Assembly (NCBI GenBank): GCA_937775265.1
Contig: CALKBV010000014.1
Coordinates: forward strand, 1-32,972
Length of the DNA: 32,972 nt
Direction of reading: 5' to 3'
From: an uncultured Pseudomonadales bacterium
GTDB taxonomy: Bacteria > Pseudomonadota > Gammaproteobacteria > Pseudomonadales > Azotimanducaceae
In this document: positions 25,978-32,431 of the stretch, in pieces
Layout: every line of letters starts with the position of its first letter
Numbering within the stretch: the first letter of the stretch is position 1
The notes under the pieces: model-generated
What the model was told of the DNA's origin: nothing
Database searches by the model: none
The model's input: the letters and a program-made list of their open reading frames with translations, nothing else
Made by a program: the position numbers and the translations under genes

Positions 25978-26005
25978 TTGTTCTGGCCACATTAGCGCCT
26001 ATACT
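25978..26005 (+). promoter_or_regulatory. Sigma70-like promoter of the MraY-like gene
   Basis: TTGTTC (25978-25983), a 16-bp spacer and TATACT (26000-26005) precede the GTG start at 26034. An AAGG Shine-Dalgarno-like stretch lies about 10 nt before the GTG. Assigned by eye. Confidence 0.45.
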
Positions 26006-26033
26006 TCGGGTATTGAATTAAGGTGCCGACGCT

Positions 26034-27083
26034 GTGCTCTACAATCTAGGACAATTTCTCGCGGACTTTGCCGGTCCATTCCGGCTTCTCGCTTCATACA
26101 TTTTCCTTGCCGGACTTGGCACTGCATTGGGCGCTTTTTTGACCTGGTGGCTGCTCCCTCGCTACTGGCATCTGTTACCTCGCGATAAAGGCCGGGAATA
26201 TGCGATAGATGCGGAAAAAAGTATTGGTAAACCCATTTCAGCGGGGATCCTCTTTATACCGGTTTTCGTGATCCTGTGTTTCCTGGTGGTACCTTTTAAC
26301 TGGGGATTCATGGGTATTCTTGCCTGCGTGACCGCTGCGATGATCGTTGGCTTTCTGGATGATCGGTCAGATGGCGGTTGGAGCGAATACCGGTTGGGCG
26401 CTTTTGACTTGGTGATTGCGATTGTTGCGTCGATGGTGATCTGCAAGTTAGAGCCATATACCCTCTGGTTACCGCTCTATAAAGACCCCATTATCCTGAC
26501 TCCCCTGTTGTTTGTTCCCGGTGCAACGATACTTATCTGGGTCTCTATTAACGCAACCAACTGCACGGACGGGGTTGATGGTCTGTCCGCTAGCCTGTCT
26601 GGCATGGGGATACTGTTTCTTGGAGCCATTCTTTATGGCATCGTTGGGCACGAATTCATTGCCTCTTATCTACTGGTGCCGCACTACGAACAGGGTGCTG
26701 ATTGGGCAATCATGGCCTTCGTGATGGTCGGATGCCTGGCGGGATACCTCTGGCATAACAGTTACCCCAGTGCCGTGTTGATGGGGGATGCTGGATCCAG
26801 ACCAATTGGCCTGCTACTGGGTGTACTGGTGCTGGCTTGTGGCAACCCATTCCTGATCCTGGTTGTCGCATTCATGGTTTTGGTAAATGGTGCGACCGGG
26901 ATACTCAAGGTTGCTCTGCTTCGATTCTTGAAGGTTGGGATTTTTGGTCAAGTCCGATATCCGTTACACGATCATGTGCGCCACAACATGGGCTGGTCTA
27001 ACACCCAGGTCCTGATCAGGTTTGTGATCTTGCAGGCAGTCGGTACGCCATTATTGTTAGTATTGTTGTTGAAAATACGATAA
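26034..27083 (+). CDS. MraY-like phospho-N-acetylmuramoyl-pentapeptide transferase paralogue
   Basis: The 349-residue integral membrane protein has about ten hydrophobic helices and the MraY/GlcNAc-1-P-transferase motifs: DDRSD (about 107), N-A-T-N-C-T-D-G-V-D-G-L (about 177-188), M-G-D-A-G-S-R-P-I-G (about 250-259) and a final cytoplasmic loop P-L-H-D-H-V-R-H. In housekeeping MraY this loop reads P-x-H-H-H, so the middle His is replaced by Asp. MraY moves phospho-MurNAc-pentapeptide onto undecaprenyl phosphate to make lipid I. The gene stands alone, with no mur, fts or ddl neighbour, so this is probably a second copy with a variant substrate. Start is GTG. A WecA-type role is less likely given the motif wording. 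Confidence 0.82.
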   Translation: MLYNLGQFLADFAGPFRLLASYIFLAGLGTALGAFLTWWLLPRYWHLLPRDKGREYAIDAEKSIGKPISAGILFIPVFVILCFLVVPFNWGFMGILACVTAAMIVGFLDDRSDGGWSEYRLGAFDLVIAIVASMVICKLEPYTLWLPLYKDPIILTPLLFVPGATILIWVSINATNCTDGVDGLSASLSGMGILFLGAILYGIVGHEFIASYLLVPHYEQGADWAIMAFVMVGCLAGYLWHNSYPSAVLMGDAGSRPIGLLLGVLVLACGNPFLILVVAFMVLVNGATGILKVALLRFLKVGIFGQVRYPLHDHVRHNMGWSNTQVLIRFVILQAVGTPLLLVLLLKIR

Positions 27084-27152
27084 ATCAATAGTTTATACAT
27101 CTATCTTAATCCATTATCTCTTTATCTACCTCGGACGTGACAGGCTCAGCGT

Positions 27153-27524
27153 ATGGACATTAACGCAAGATACATCTCCTTTAGAACCTTTCGGCGATCC
27201 GGTATCGCTGTCGACACACCCGTTTGGTTTGCATCCGTTGACCCTGATACCCACTACCTGTTCAGCGCTGCTGACGCGGGCAAGGTAAAGCGGGTGAAGA
27301 ACGGCTCAACGGCTCAAATGGCAACGTGCGACATGCGGGGGGGAACCCTTGGTCTGTGGCATGATTGTCACGCCTACGTCGTGTTAGACAGCGCTGAAGC
27401 GAATATTGCCTATGCATTGCTCACCAGAAAGTATGGTTGGCAAATGCGGCTAACAAACTTTTTCTCTCGATTATCCGGTCGAATCAACCAGCGTATCGTC
27501 ATCAGGCTGGAATCTGGCAAATAA
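27153..27524 (+). CDS. PPOX-class (F420/FMN split-barrel) oxidoreductase-like protein
   Basis: This 123-residue soluble protein resembles the PPOX-class F420-dependent family. It has YISFRTFRRSGIAVDTPVWF near the start, YLFSAADAGKVKRVKNGS in the middle, and a C-terminal strand INQRIVIRLE. The T-x-R-R/K-x-G-x-x-V-x-T-P-V-W pattern followed by a K-x-K-R-x-x-N segment is typical of the flavin-phosphate-binding face. Only about 120 residues are present, normal for the group. Gammaproteobacteria usually lack F420, so FMN or heme binding is also possible. It lies 69 bp after the MraY-like gene and just before a broken metallophosphoesterase. Confidence 0.75.
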   Translation: MDINARYISFRTFRRSGIAVDTPVWFASVDPDTHYLFSAADAGKVKRVKNGSTAQMATCDMRGGTLGLWHDCHAYVVLDSAEANIAYALLTRKYGWQMRLTNFFSRLSGRINQRIVIRLESGK

Positions 27525-27759
27525 AACCAGAGGAAGAAAGAGTCACTACTAGAACTTACTGGCCGCAAACGTGCCGAACAACTGCTGTCACTTTACGGCG
27601 GAGAACTGCTTGTCCACGGGCACACCCCCCATTCCACAAGCGAGGCAAATTGGAGCAGAGAAAGTTACTGAAGCCTGGTGCTATGCAGGTGATCGATGTC
27701 TAAATGTAGATGGAGGAATGTATTTGGGTAGTCCTGGGTTCGTACACAGGCTTCAATAA
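27525..27759 (+). pseudogene. C-terminal remnant of a calcineurin-like metallophosphoesterase
   Basis: After the stop of the preceding gene the same frame reads ESLLELTGRKRAEQLLSLYG, then GELLVHGHTP. A run of six C (27625-27630) follows. In the next frame the text continues PIPQARQIGAEKVTEAW, then CLNVDGGMYLGSPGFVHRLQ, and stops at 27757-27759. Dropping one C joins both into a single sequence. H-G-H-T-P is the final metal-binding His motif of calcineurin-like phosphoesterases, and N-V-D-G-G-M-Y-L-G-S-P-G-F-V is typical of bacterial members. The N-terminal two thirds, with the other metal ligands, are absent. It is non-functional as it stands. Its end overlaps the convergent GNAT gene. Confidence 0.72.
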
Positions 27760-28319
27760 GTTTCGTTAATCAGGGAAGTCAGCAGGTGATCCTCCCATCG
27801 CCCGTTGATCTTTAAATACTTTCTTGCAAGCCCTTCCTTTTCGAACCCAAGCCGGTTCAGCAGGTTTCCGCTTCGCTCATTATGGGGAAGGTATCCCGCC
27901 ATAATCCGGTGCAGGCCAAGGTCATCGAACATATACGCATTGGTCATCGAGAGGGCTTCAAACATGAGGCCTTTGCGTTGGTGTTTGTCAGCAAGGGCAT
28001 AACCGAGCTGGCATGACTGAAAGGTACCACGAACAATATTGGTGTAGTTGCAGACACCTAGCACTTCGTCTTCTCTGGGTGACAACAACACAAAACATGC
28101 GCTCGCACTCTCCCTGAAGTCTCTTAGTGTCAACCTAAGGTGATTTTCCCAGAAGCCTTCAGTAAAAAAATCGGGCCGCCGAAGGGGTTCCCACGGCTCG
28201 AGATGATCACGATTTTCATTACGAAACCGAACCATCAGGTCTGCTTCATGTGGTTCGAGCAGCCTTACCTGAAGCCTGTCAGTGTAAAGCTTGGGCAGCT
28301 TTAGTCTCTTGAGCCTCAT
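27753..28319 (-). CDS. GNAT acetyltransferase, RimJ-like
   Basis: The 188-residue protein follows the RimJ/RimL pattern of ribosomal-protein N-acetyltransferases: L-Y-T-D-R-L-Q-V-R-L-L near the N terminus, LGVCNYTNIVRGTFQSCQLG (about 102-121), then GYALADKHQRKGLMFEAL, where Q-R-K-G is the acetyl-CoA pyrophosphate-binding loop. LHRIMAGYLPHNERSGNLLN and RLGFEKEGLARKYLKINGRW follow near the end. The H-N-x-R-S-x-x-L-L-x-R-x-G-F-x-x-E-G block is strongly family-specific. It may acetylate the N terminus of a ribosomal or other protein. It is monocistronic, with a 7-bp perfect stem (28346-28362) in its upstream region. Confidence 0.88.
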   Translation of the reverse strand: MRLKRLKLPKLYTDRLQVRLLEPHEADLMVRFRNENRDHLEPWEPLRRPDFFTEGFWENHLRLTLRDFRESASACFVLLSPREDEVLGVCNYTNIVRGTFQSCQLGYALADKHQRKGLMFEALSMTNAYMFDDLGLHRIMAGYLPHNERSGNLLNRLGFEKEGLARKYLKINGRWEDHLLTSLINETY

Positions 28320-28463
28320 GGATGGCTCGACAGTCGACTTTCCGCTTCATCTATCAGATGAAATCCCTTGCGGCTAACTGTGGAAGAAGGTGAGGGTTTC
28401 CAATCCATAGCACTTGAGTAAACCATCGCAGCGATCAACATTTTTCTATTCACATTTGAGGGC

Positions 28464-29300
28464 CTAATCCAGGCCGAATTCATGGCGAACGGACATCAGG
28501 TCTTCGAACGTCACGTCAGGACCCAGGTCGATGGCTTCATCAACGTTTAAACGGATTCGTGAGAAGCGCCCATCTGCCGCCTGAAGGATAACTCCCTGGG
28601 GGGCTTCTTCTGAACAGAGGTACAACACAGCAGGGCTTACCTGCTCTGGACGACCTCGACGGTTGGTGTCCTGCAGGCTTTCTGTCATTCGTGTCAGCGC
28701 CCCGGGCGCCAGCGCGTTTACCATGATCCCTTTACTTGCACCTTCAAGCGCTAATACATTCATTAGCCCAATCAGCCCCATCTTGGCCGACGCATAGTTA
28801 GATTGACCAAAGTTACCGAATATCCCGGATCCTGAACTGGTAAAAACAACTCTTCCCCAATTGTTGTCGCGCATCACTGGCCAAGCCGCTTTCGTCACCA
28901 TTACTGAGCCCATAAGGTGCACATCCAAGACTTCCCTGAAGTTTTCAATAGATATATTGGTGAATGTTTTGTCGCGGAGAATACCTGCGTTGTTCACAAG
29001 GATATCTACACGACCGTAGTTCTCCATAGCAGTACCGATTATCGCCGCGGCGCCTTCCTGCGTCGTAACCGAATCTGTATTTGCGCAGGCTTCGCCGCCC
29101 AGTTTGCGTATTTCATCAACGACTGTTTGCGCGGTTGTTCCACTGCCTGTTCCATCGACAGCGCCACCAAGGTCATTTACAACAACTCGTGCGCCACGCC
29201 GGGCGAATTCAATTGCGTGAGAACGCCCAAGCCCGCGGCCTGCACCTGTTACTACCACGACCTTCGTTGCAAACGAAGAGTCATCGACGGAAGAACTCAT
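28464..29300 (-). CDS. SDR family (3R)-hydroxyacyl-CoA dehydrogenase-like (MFE-2 type)
   Basis: This 278-residue dehydrogenase has VVTGAGRGLGRSHAIEFA (about 17-34) and VVVNDLGGAVDG (about 39-50), a loop typical of the dehydrogenase domain of peroxisomal multifunctional enzyme type 2. NNAGILRDKTFTNI (about 103-116) follows, then the catalytic Ser155/Ser156, Tyr169 and Lys173. The Asp in V-N-D-L-G-G indicates NAD use. It likely oxidises (3R)-hydroxyacyl-CoA or a steroid-like hydroxyl. The C-terminal 60 residues follow the family. It lies 71 bp downstream of the VOC gene on the same strand and may form an operon with it and the upstream GNAT. Confidence 0.9.
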   Translation of the reverse strand: MSSSVDDSSFATKVVVVTGAGRGLGRSHAIEFARRGARVVVNDLGGAVDGTGSGTTAQTVVDEIRKLGGEACANTDSVTTQEGAAAIIGTAMENYGRVDILVNNAGILRDKTFTNISIENFREVLDVHLMGSVMVTKAAWPVMRDNNWGRVVFTSSGSGIFGNFGQSNYASAKMGLIGLMNVLALEGASKGIMVNALAPGALTRMTESLQDTNRRGRPEQVSPAVLYLCSEEAPQGVILQAADGRFSRIRLNVDEAIDLGPDVTFEDLMSVRHEFGLD

Positions 29301-29371
29301 TATGCCTCTGTATTATTATTTTTGAGGATGCGATTGCAAGAGTAGCGGTTTCATCAAGCCGAAACAAACTG

Positions 29372-29773
29372 CTATCTGGCGGCTTTGAGCTCGACGGTGT
29401 TGCCATCTGGATCAGTTACATAAATCGACAATCCATAGCCATCAGCACCATATCGTTTAGCTGCCCCGCTACAGGGGACACCAGCTGAGATCATCAGCTC
29501 AGTAATAGCATCTGGCTCGAAAGGTGAAATAGTCAGGCAGAAGTGATCCAGGTTCCTGTTTTTCTGAACAACTTCAAGGTCTCCTGCCAATTTGCCGCCA
29601 ATAGGAACCAGATCAATCAACTGCCTTCCCGCGCGAAGCTGGAATAGGCCTAGATCCGGTAACTCTCGCTCCATCACGCAACCGAGCAATCCTTCGTAGA
29701 ACTTGCGCGACTCAGCAAGATTACCAACACGAAGCACCAGGTGATCGATGCCCTCGATTTCGAAGGGGCTCAT
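29372..29773 (-). CDS. VOC family (glyoxalase-like) protein
   Basis: A 133-residue vicinal-oxygen-chelate fold protein with two beta-alpha-beta-beta-beta units. The first runs from IDHLVLRVGNLAESRKFYEG (His11 as a metal-ligand candidate) to a Glu near ERELPDLGLFQLRAGR. The second starts at LDHFCLTISPFEPDAI (His near residue 76) and ends with YVTDPDGNTVELK, whose Glu is the typical last metal ligand. Such proteins are glyoxalase I, dioxygenases or epimerases. The four-ligand set appears intact, so metal-dependent catalysis is plausible but the substrate is not readable. Its ATG overlaps the stop of the upstream GNAT gene (ATGA). Confidence 0.88.
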   Translation of the reverse strand: MSPFEIEGIDHLVLRVGNLAESRKFYEGLLGCVMERELPDLGLFQLRAGRQLIDLVPIGGKLAGDLEVVQKNRNLDHFCLTISPFEPDAITELMISAGVPCSGAAKRYGADGYGLSIYVTDPDGNTVELKAAR

Positions 29774-30279
29774 ACGGGCCCCGCGGCCGCCCGAACTAGG
29801 ATTCGGTAACGCACAGCACTCGGCTGTTCGGAAAATTCGTCTTTAAGCTCAAAACCAAAATTCTCATACAATTTTAACGCTCGCAGGTTAAACTTTGCGA
29901 CTGTTAAACGAAGGAACTCCGGATTTAGCGTACCCAGTGCATGGTCCAAAATTGCACCAAAAAAAGCGGCGCCTTTTCCCTGCCCCGTGAGTTCGGGCCG
30001 CATTCCAACACCTATATCCAACGCTTCGTCACTATAGTCACCACCCGAGACCTGTCCATCAGAACCAAACGAACAAAAACCGACCATCGTCCCGCAGGAA
30101 TCAAGGACCGCGTGAAATTTTAACTCAGGATTCAGGAACTGTCCGACGTAATGTTCCTGGTGGTCATCGGACGATGGGTTATAAAAATCATAAGGGAACG
30201 GGTATTCCCAACCAAGAATGTCCCATGCGTGACGCTCTTCCAAAGGCTTTATCCAATAGTTATCATTAGACACTGACAT
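29770..30279 (-). CDS. GNAT N-acetyltransferase
   Basis: The protein is 169 residues from the ATG at 30279. A longer frame starting at 30402 would add a hydrophobic leader of 41 residues that does not belong to this soluble family. The domain begins with WIKPLEERHAWDILGWEYPF. It continues with CGTMVGFCSFGSDGQ and then IGVGMRPELTGQGKGAAFFG, where the Q-G-K-G motif is the acetyl-CoA loop. LRLTVAKFNLRALKLYENFG and F-E follow. The N-x-R-A-x-x-L-Y-x-x-x-G-F block is standard. The substrate is unknown. It is coupled to the VOC gene by a 4-bp overlap. The ribosome-binding site at 30279 is weak. Confidence 0.82.
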   Translation of the reverse strand: MSVSNDNYWIKPLEERHAWDILGWEYPFPYDFYNPSSDDHQEHYVGQFLNPELKFHAVLDSCGTMVGFCSFGSDGQVSGGDYSDEALDIGVGMRPELTGQGKGAAFFGAILDHALGTLNPEFLRLTVAKFNLRALKLYENFGFELKDEFSEQPSAVRYRILVRAAAGPV

Positions 30280-30450
30280 GCTGGGCACGCGATTGATTAA
30301 GAAGAGAAATAATCGCGCGTTGGCGCCGCTAGCGCAAGTCAGTACAAATAGTGTGGTGAACGCAAATAGCGTGAATGTTGCTGCTACCACGATCGACAAC
30401 ATTCAAATAAGGCGATCGTCATTCGAGCCACGATTCTAAACGTAACGTTA

Positions 30451-30990
30451 ATGCTAATACTCTGTTTATCTGGCAGGAATTTATGGGCTGCCGAATGGGT
30501 ATGGGCCGATAGTCTAGCCATAGGCTCTCCTCTTCCCGAGTTTAGTGTTGTTGATGTCAGCAACGCCGTTATCCCTGTTCAAAGCCTGTATGGCAAAAAG
30601 GGTCTGTTGCTGTTTTTTAGTCGCAGCACCCAATGGTGACCTTACTGTATTAGACAACTCGTTGAGTTGTCCGAGCATGGGCCTGATCTACAGAGCAAAG
30701 GAGTCAATGTCGCGGCGGTTTTGTATGACTCACGCGCCGAACTCGAGCGTTTTTCGCACAAATACGGGATTACCTTCCCGCTCCTAAGCGACCCTGAATC
30801 ATCCGCCATCATCCAGTTGGGGCTGCTCAACCCCAATTACGATCCATCAACCAAATATTATGGCGTGCCCTTCCCTGGTGTTTTTCTGGTTAACTCAAAA
30901 GGCATCATCGTTGGCAAATTTGCAGAAGAAAACTATCGTGATCGACCGCTAATGGAAGATCTGATCGAGTCTGTCAATCAACTCGATTGA
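30451..30990 (+). CDS. Selenocysteine-containing redoxin (AhpC/TSA-like), W-U-P-Y-C motif
   Basis: The frame 30451-30990 encodes 179 residues with one internal TGA at codon 63 (30637-30639). Before it come a likely short signal sequence and GSPLPEFSVVDVSNAVIPVQ, then LLLFFSRSTQW. After it, in the same frame, come PYCIRQLVELSEHGPDLQSK, AAVLYDSRAELERFSHKYGI, TFPLLSDPESSAII and the cis-Pro strand G-V-P-F-P-G-V-F-L-V. This is a complete thioredoxin-fold redoxin/peroxiredoxin-like protein. Homologues read W-C-P-Y-C here, so TGA replaces the catalytic Cys exactly. A hairpin follows 13 nt later. It probably reduces peroxides or disulfides, exported if the signal is real. The ATG at 30451 has no ribosome-binding site; an ATT at 30421 with AAGG upstream would give a longer leader. 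A nonsense mutation is the alternative reading. Confidence 0.82.
30653..30671 (+). promoter_or_regulatory. Putative bacterial SECIS hairpin
   Basis: GACAACTC (30653-30660), loop GTT (30661-30663) and GAGTTGTC (30664-30671) form a perfect 8-bp stem. The loop begins 21 nt after the TGA at 30637-30639 and starts with G. That fits the known bacterial SECIS rule: a stem-loop directly downstream of UGA, a G in the first two loop positions, and a loop about 16-37 nt from the codon. It would bind SelB with charged tRNA-Sec. It lies inside the coding frame (R-Q-L-V-E-L-S). Confidence 0.7.
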
Positions 30991-31017
30991 AGCTTTGCTC
31001 ATTACCTTCGGTGATCT

Positions 31018-31286
31018 GGGGTGGGGCCCCTGGTTATTTGCACCGAGACTGCCTTACTGATTCTCTTCACAGGTGCCTTGGCCTCCTGATAGGCGCCGAG
31101 AGAAAGCATTATTACAACTACCTGATTATCCTCATGACAGTCGTTGCCAGTATGCTTTCGCTGGCTGCTATGGTGGGACTTATCGATGGTGCGTTTGCGC
31201 TGATGGCAATACCTAGAATGACCTCAACGATCATTCTGGCACCAAAGGTGATGTTGGCTGAGCGAATCTATGTCGCCAAAATATAA
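31018..31286 (+). pseudogene. 3' remnant of an alanine/glycine:cation symporter (AGCS family)
   Basis: One frame reads GVGPLVICTETALLILFTGA and ends at a TGA (31087-31089). A different frame continues with YYNYLIILMTVVASMLSLAA, then MVGLIDGAFALMAIPRMTST and IILAPKVM to 31286. Both pieces match the last transmembrane segments of AGCS sodium:amino-acid symporters: the V-C-T-x-T-A-L helix before, and the D-G-x-x-A-L-M-A-I-P helix at the end. The region between is deleted or shifted, and the first roughly 350 residues are missing. The gene is dead. Its remains begin just after the redoxin stop. Confidence 0.7.
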
Positions 31287-31307
31287 CAAGCGCTCGCAAA
31301 ACCCAGG

Positions 31308-31772
31308 CTAGAAAATACCGGCTTCCAGACCTGCGGCCATTGCCATACCCAGTTCTCTGCAACCCTGTAGCTGCTGGTCTTCAAGATCGCCAACCACAAC
31401 GATGGGTGGCTGAACTTCTTTAAAATTATATCCATTACATATACGGCGAATAGCGGTTAACGCACCCGTACCGTCGTTTCCCGCCCCGACCAGCATGCAA
31501 TAAGGTTTGCCATCGACCTGTCCCTCAACTTCATAAAAGGTACGGTCAAAAAAGTCTTTTAGTGCGCCGGACATATAGCCAAAATTTTCAGGGGTTCCAA
31601 AGATAATGCCGTCTGCTTCTAGCAGATCCTCTATCCCAGCTTCCATTGCCTCCCTGAACGTGACATCGACGTCAATGTCTGGATGATTTGCACCCTCTAG
31701 CACCGCCTTGGCCATTAAACCGTTTTTACCAGTTTTACTATGGTAGACGATGAGTAAACGTTTTCTTTTCAC
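31308..31772 (-). CDS. Flavodoxin-like NAD(P)H-dependent oxidoreductase
   Basis: The 154-residue protein has the flavodoxin fold with FMN-binding loops. It begins MKRKRLLIVYHSKTGKNGLM, where the S-K-T-G-K/N segment is the phosphate loop. The second loop is GIIFGTPENFGYMSGALKDF (about 75-94), which contacts the isoalloxazine ring. The third is MLVGAGNDGTGALTAIRRIC. The pattern matches WrbA/flavodoxin-like reductases rather than electron-carrier flavodoxins. The start is GTG at 31772 and overlaps the stop of a possible small reading frame (GTGA). Downstream of the Rieske gene on the same strand, it may belong to one transcript with it. Quinone or flavin reduction is likely; the partner is unknown. 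Confidence 0.87.
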   Translation of the reverse strand: MKRKRLLIVYHSKTGKNGLMAKAVLEGANHPDIDVDVTFREAMEAGIEDLLEADGIIFGTPENFGYMSGALKDFFDRTFYEVEGQVDGKPYCMLVGAGNDGTGALTAIRRICNGYNFKEVQPPIVVVGDLEDQQLQGCRELGMAMAAGLEAGIF

Positions 31773-31867
31773 TCCGGTTGCGTATCCTTTTGGTTGTAGC
31801 CTTTAGGCCCAACCGACCAGTTGCGCCTCTTTTCTTCCGCATGCAGCTTTCGGTTGTTGTTCTTCAG
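31769..31867 (-). other. Possible 32-codon reading frame between the Rieske and flavodoxin genes
   Basis: Directly after the Rieske stop, in the same frame, the minus strand reads LKNNNRKLHAEEKRRNW followed by SVGPKGYNQKDTQPE and a TGA that overlaps the flavodoxin GTG. The charged, non-repetitive composition looks coding. However there is no ATG, GTG or TTG start, only CTG. It could be a former C-terminal tail of the Rieske protein cut off by a new stop, a readthrough product, or a small protein with a CTG start. No family was recognised. Confidence 0.35.
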
Positions 31868-32395
31868 TTACCCTTTTCTTAGCCGAATCACGGTTCGTCC
31901 TACGTACTCATACTCAGGAACCTCCAGATTAAGCTTCGCCGCAGCACCCTTTTCTACCCTTCCAGCGATGTCATATTCACTACGATGACAGGGACAACGA
32001 AACCCTGCGAGCCTGGCTCCGGCGGTGAAATCCACCTCACAACCAAGATGGGTACAGTTAGCGTAGACTAACAAGTGCTCTGGTTTCCTGGACCTGAAGG
32101 TATTGGCTGCGTAATCCGGCTGCTGAGACAGCAAGGAGTCAGGATCATTCAGAGCGTCGGAGACAATGAGTCGCTCAACCTGGTTCCTGTCCCGTCGCAG
32201 AACCATCACGTTTCGCCCCAGCCAACGCACAACTTTGATGTCCCCGGCGACCATTCCTCCAACATCAACATCTAAAATGGTCTCATTTCTAAAAGCAGGT
32301 ACCCAGGAACGAATAAATGGAACAGAAAATCCAGCCAACCCAATAAGCGAAAAGCCTGCCACTATTCTTGTGAGCAAAGTCCGTCGATCAATCAT
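31868..32395 (-). CDS. Rieske [2Fe-2S] protein, ubiquinol-cytochrome c reductase-type
   Basis: From the ATG at 32395 the protein is 175 residues. A strong GAGGAGG ribosome-binding site just upstream decides this start over 32425. The N terminus M-I-D-R-R-T-L-L-T-R with the hydrophobic stretch IVAGFSLIGLAGFSV is a twin-arginine signal/anchor, as in PetA subunits. The cluster motifs are C114-T-H-L-G-C119 and C134-P-C-H137, giving Cys2-His2 ligands plus the usual disulfide. The line NLEVPEYEY matches complex III Rieske proteins. No cytochrome b or c1 gene is adjacent, so it may serve another quinol-oxidising system or be a displaced subunit. The next gene upstream is a truncated amidohydrolase. 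Confidence 0.88.
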   Translation of the reverse strand: MIDRRTLLTRIVAGFSLIGLAGFSVPFIRSWVPAFRNETILDVDVGGMVAGDIKVVRWLGRNVMVLRRDRNQVERLIVSDALNDPDSLLSQQPDYAANTFRSRKPEHLLVYANCTHLGCEVDFTAGARLAGFRCPCHRSEYDIAGRVEKGAAAKLNLEVPEYEYVGRTVIRLRKG

Positions 32396-32431
32396 CAGCC
32401 TCCTCACAGTAGAAACCACCCTCAAAGCTGG

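Noticed and set aside
30637..30639. TGA in the redoxin as a plain nonsense mutation
   Set aside because: It replaces precisely the catalytic Cys, the frame continues intact for 117 codons, and a correctly spaced hairpin follows. It remains the main alternative but is less likely.
31087..31089. Second possible Sec codon in the AGCS remnant (TGA)
   Set aside because: A TAG directly follows in frame, the protein match continues in another frame, and no Cys is expected at that position in the family.
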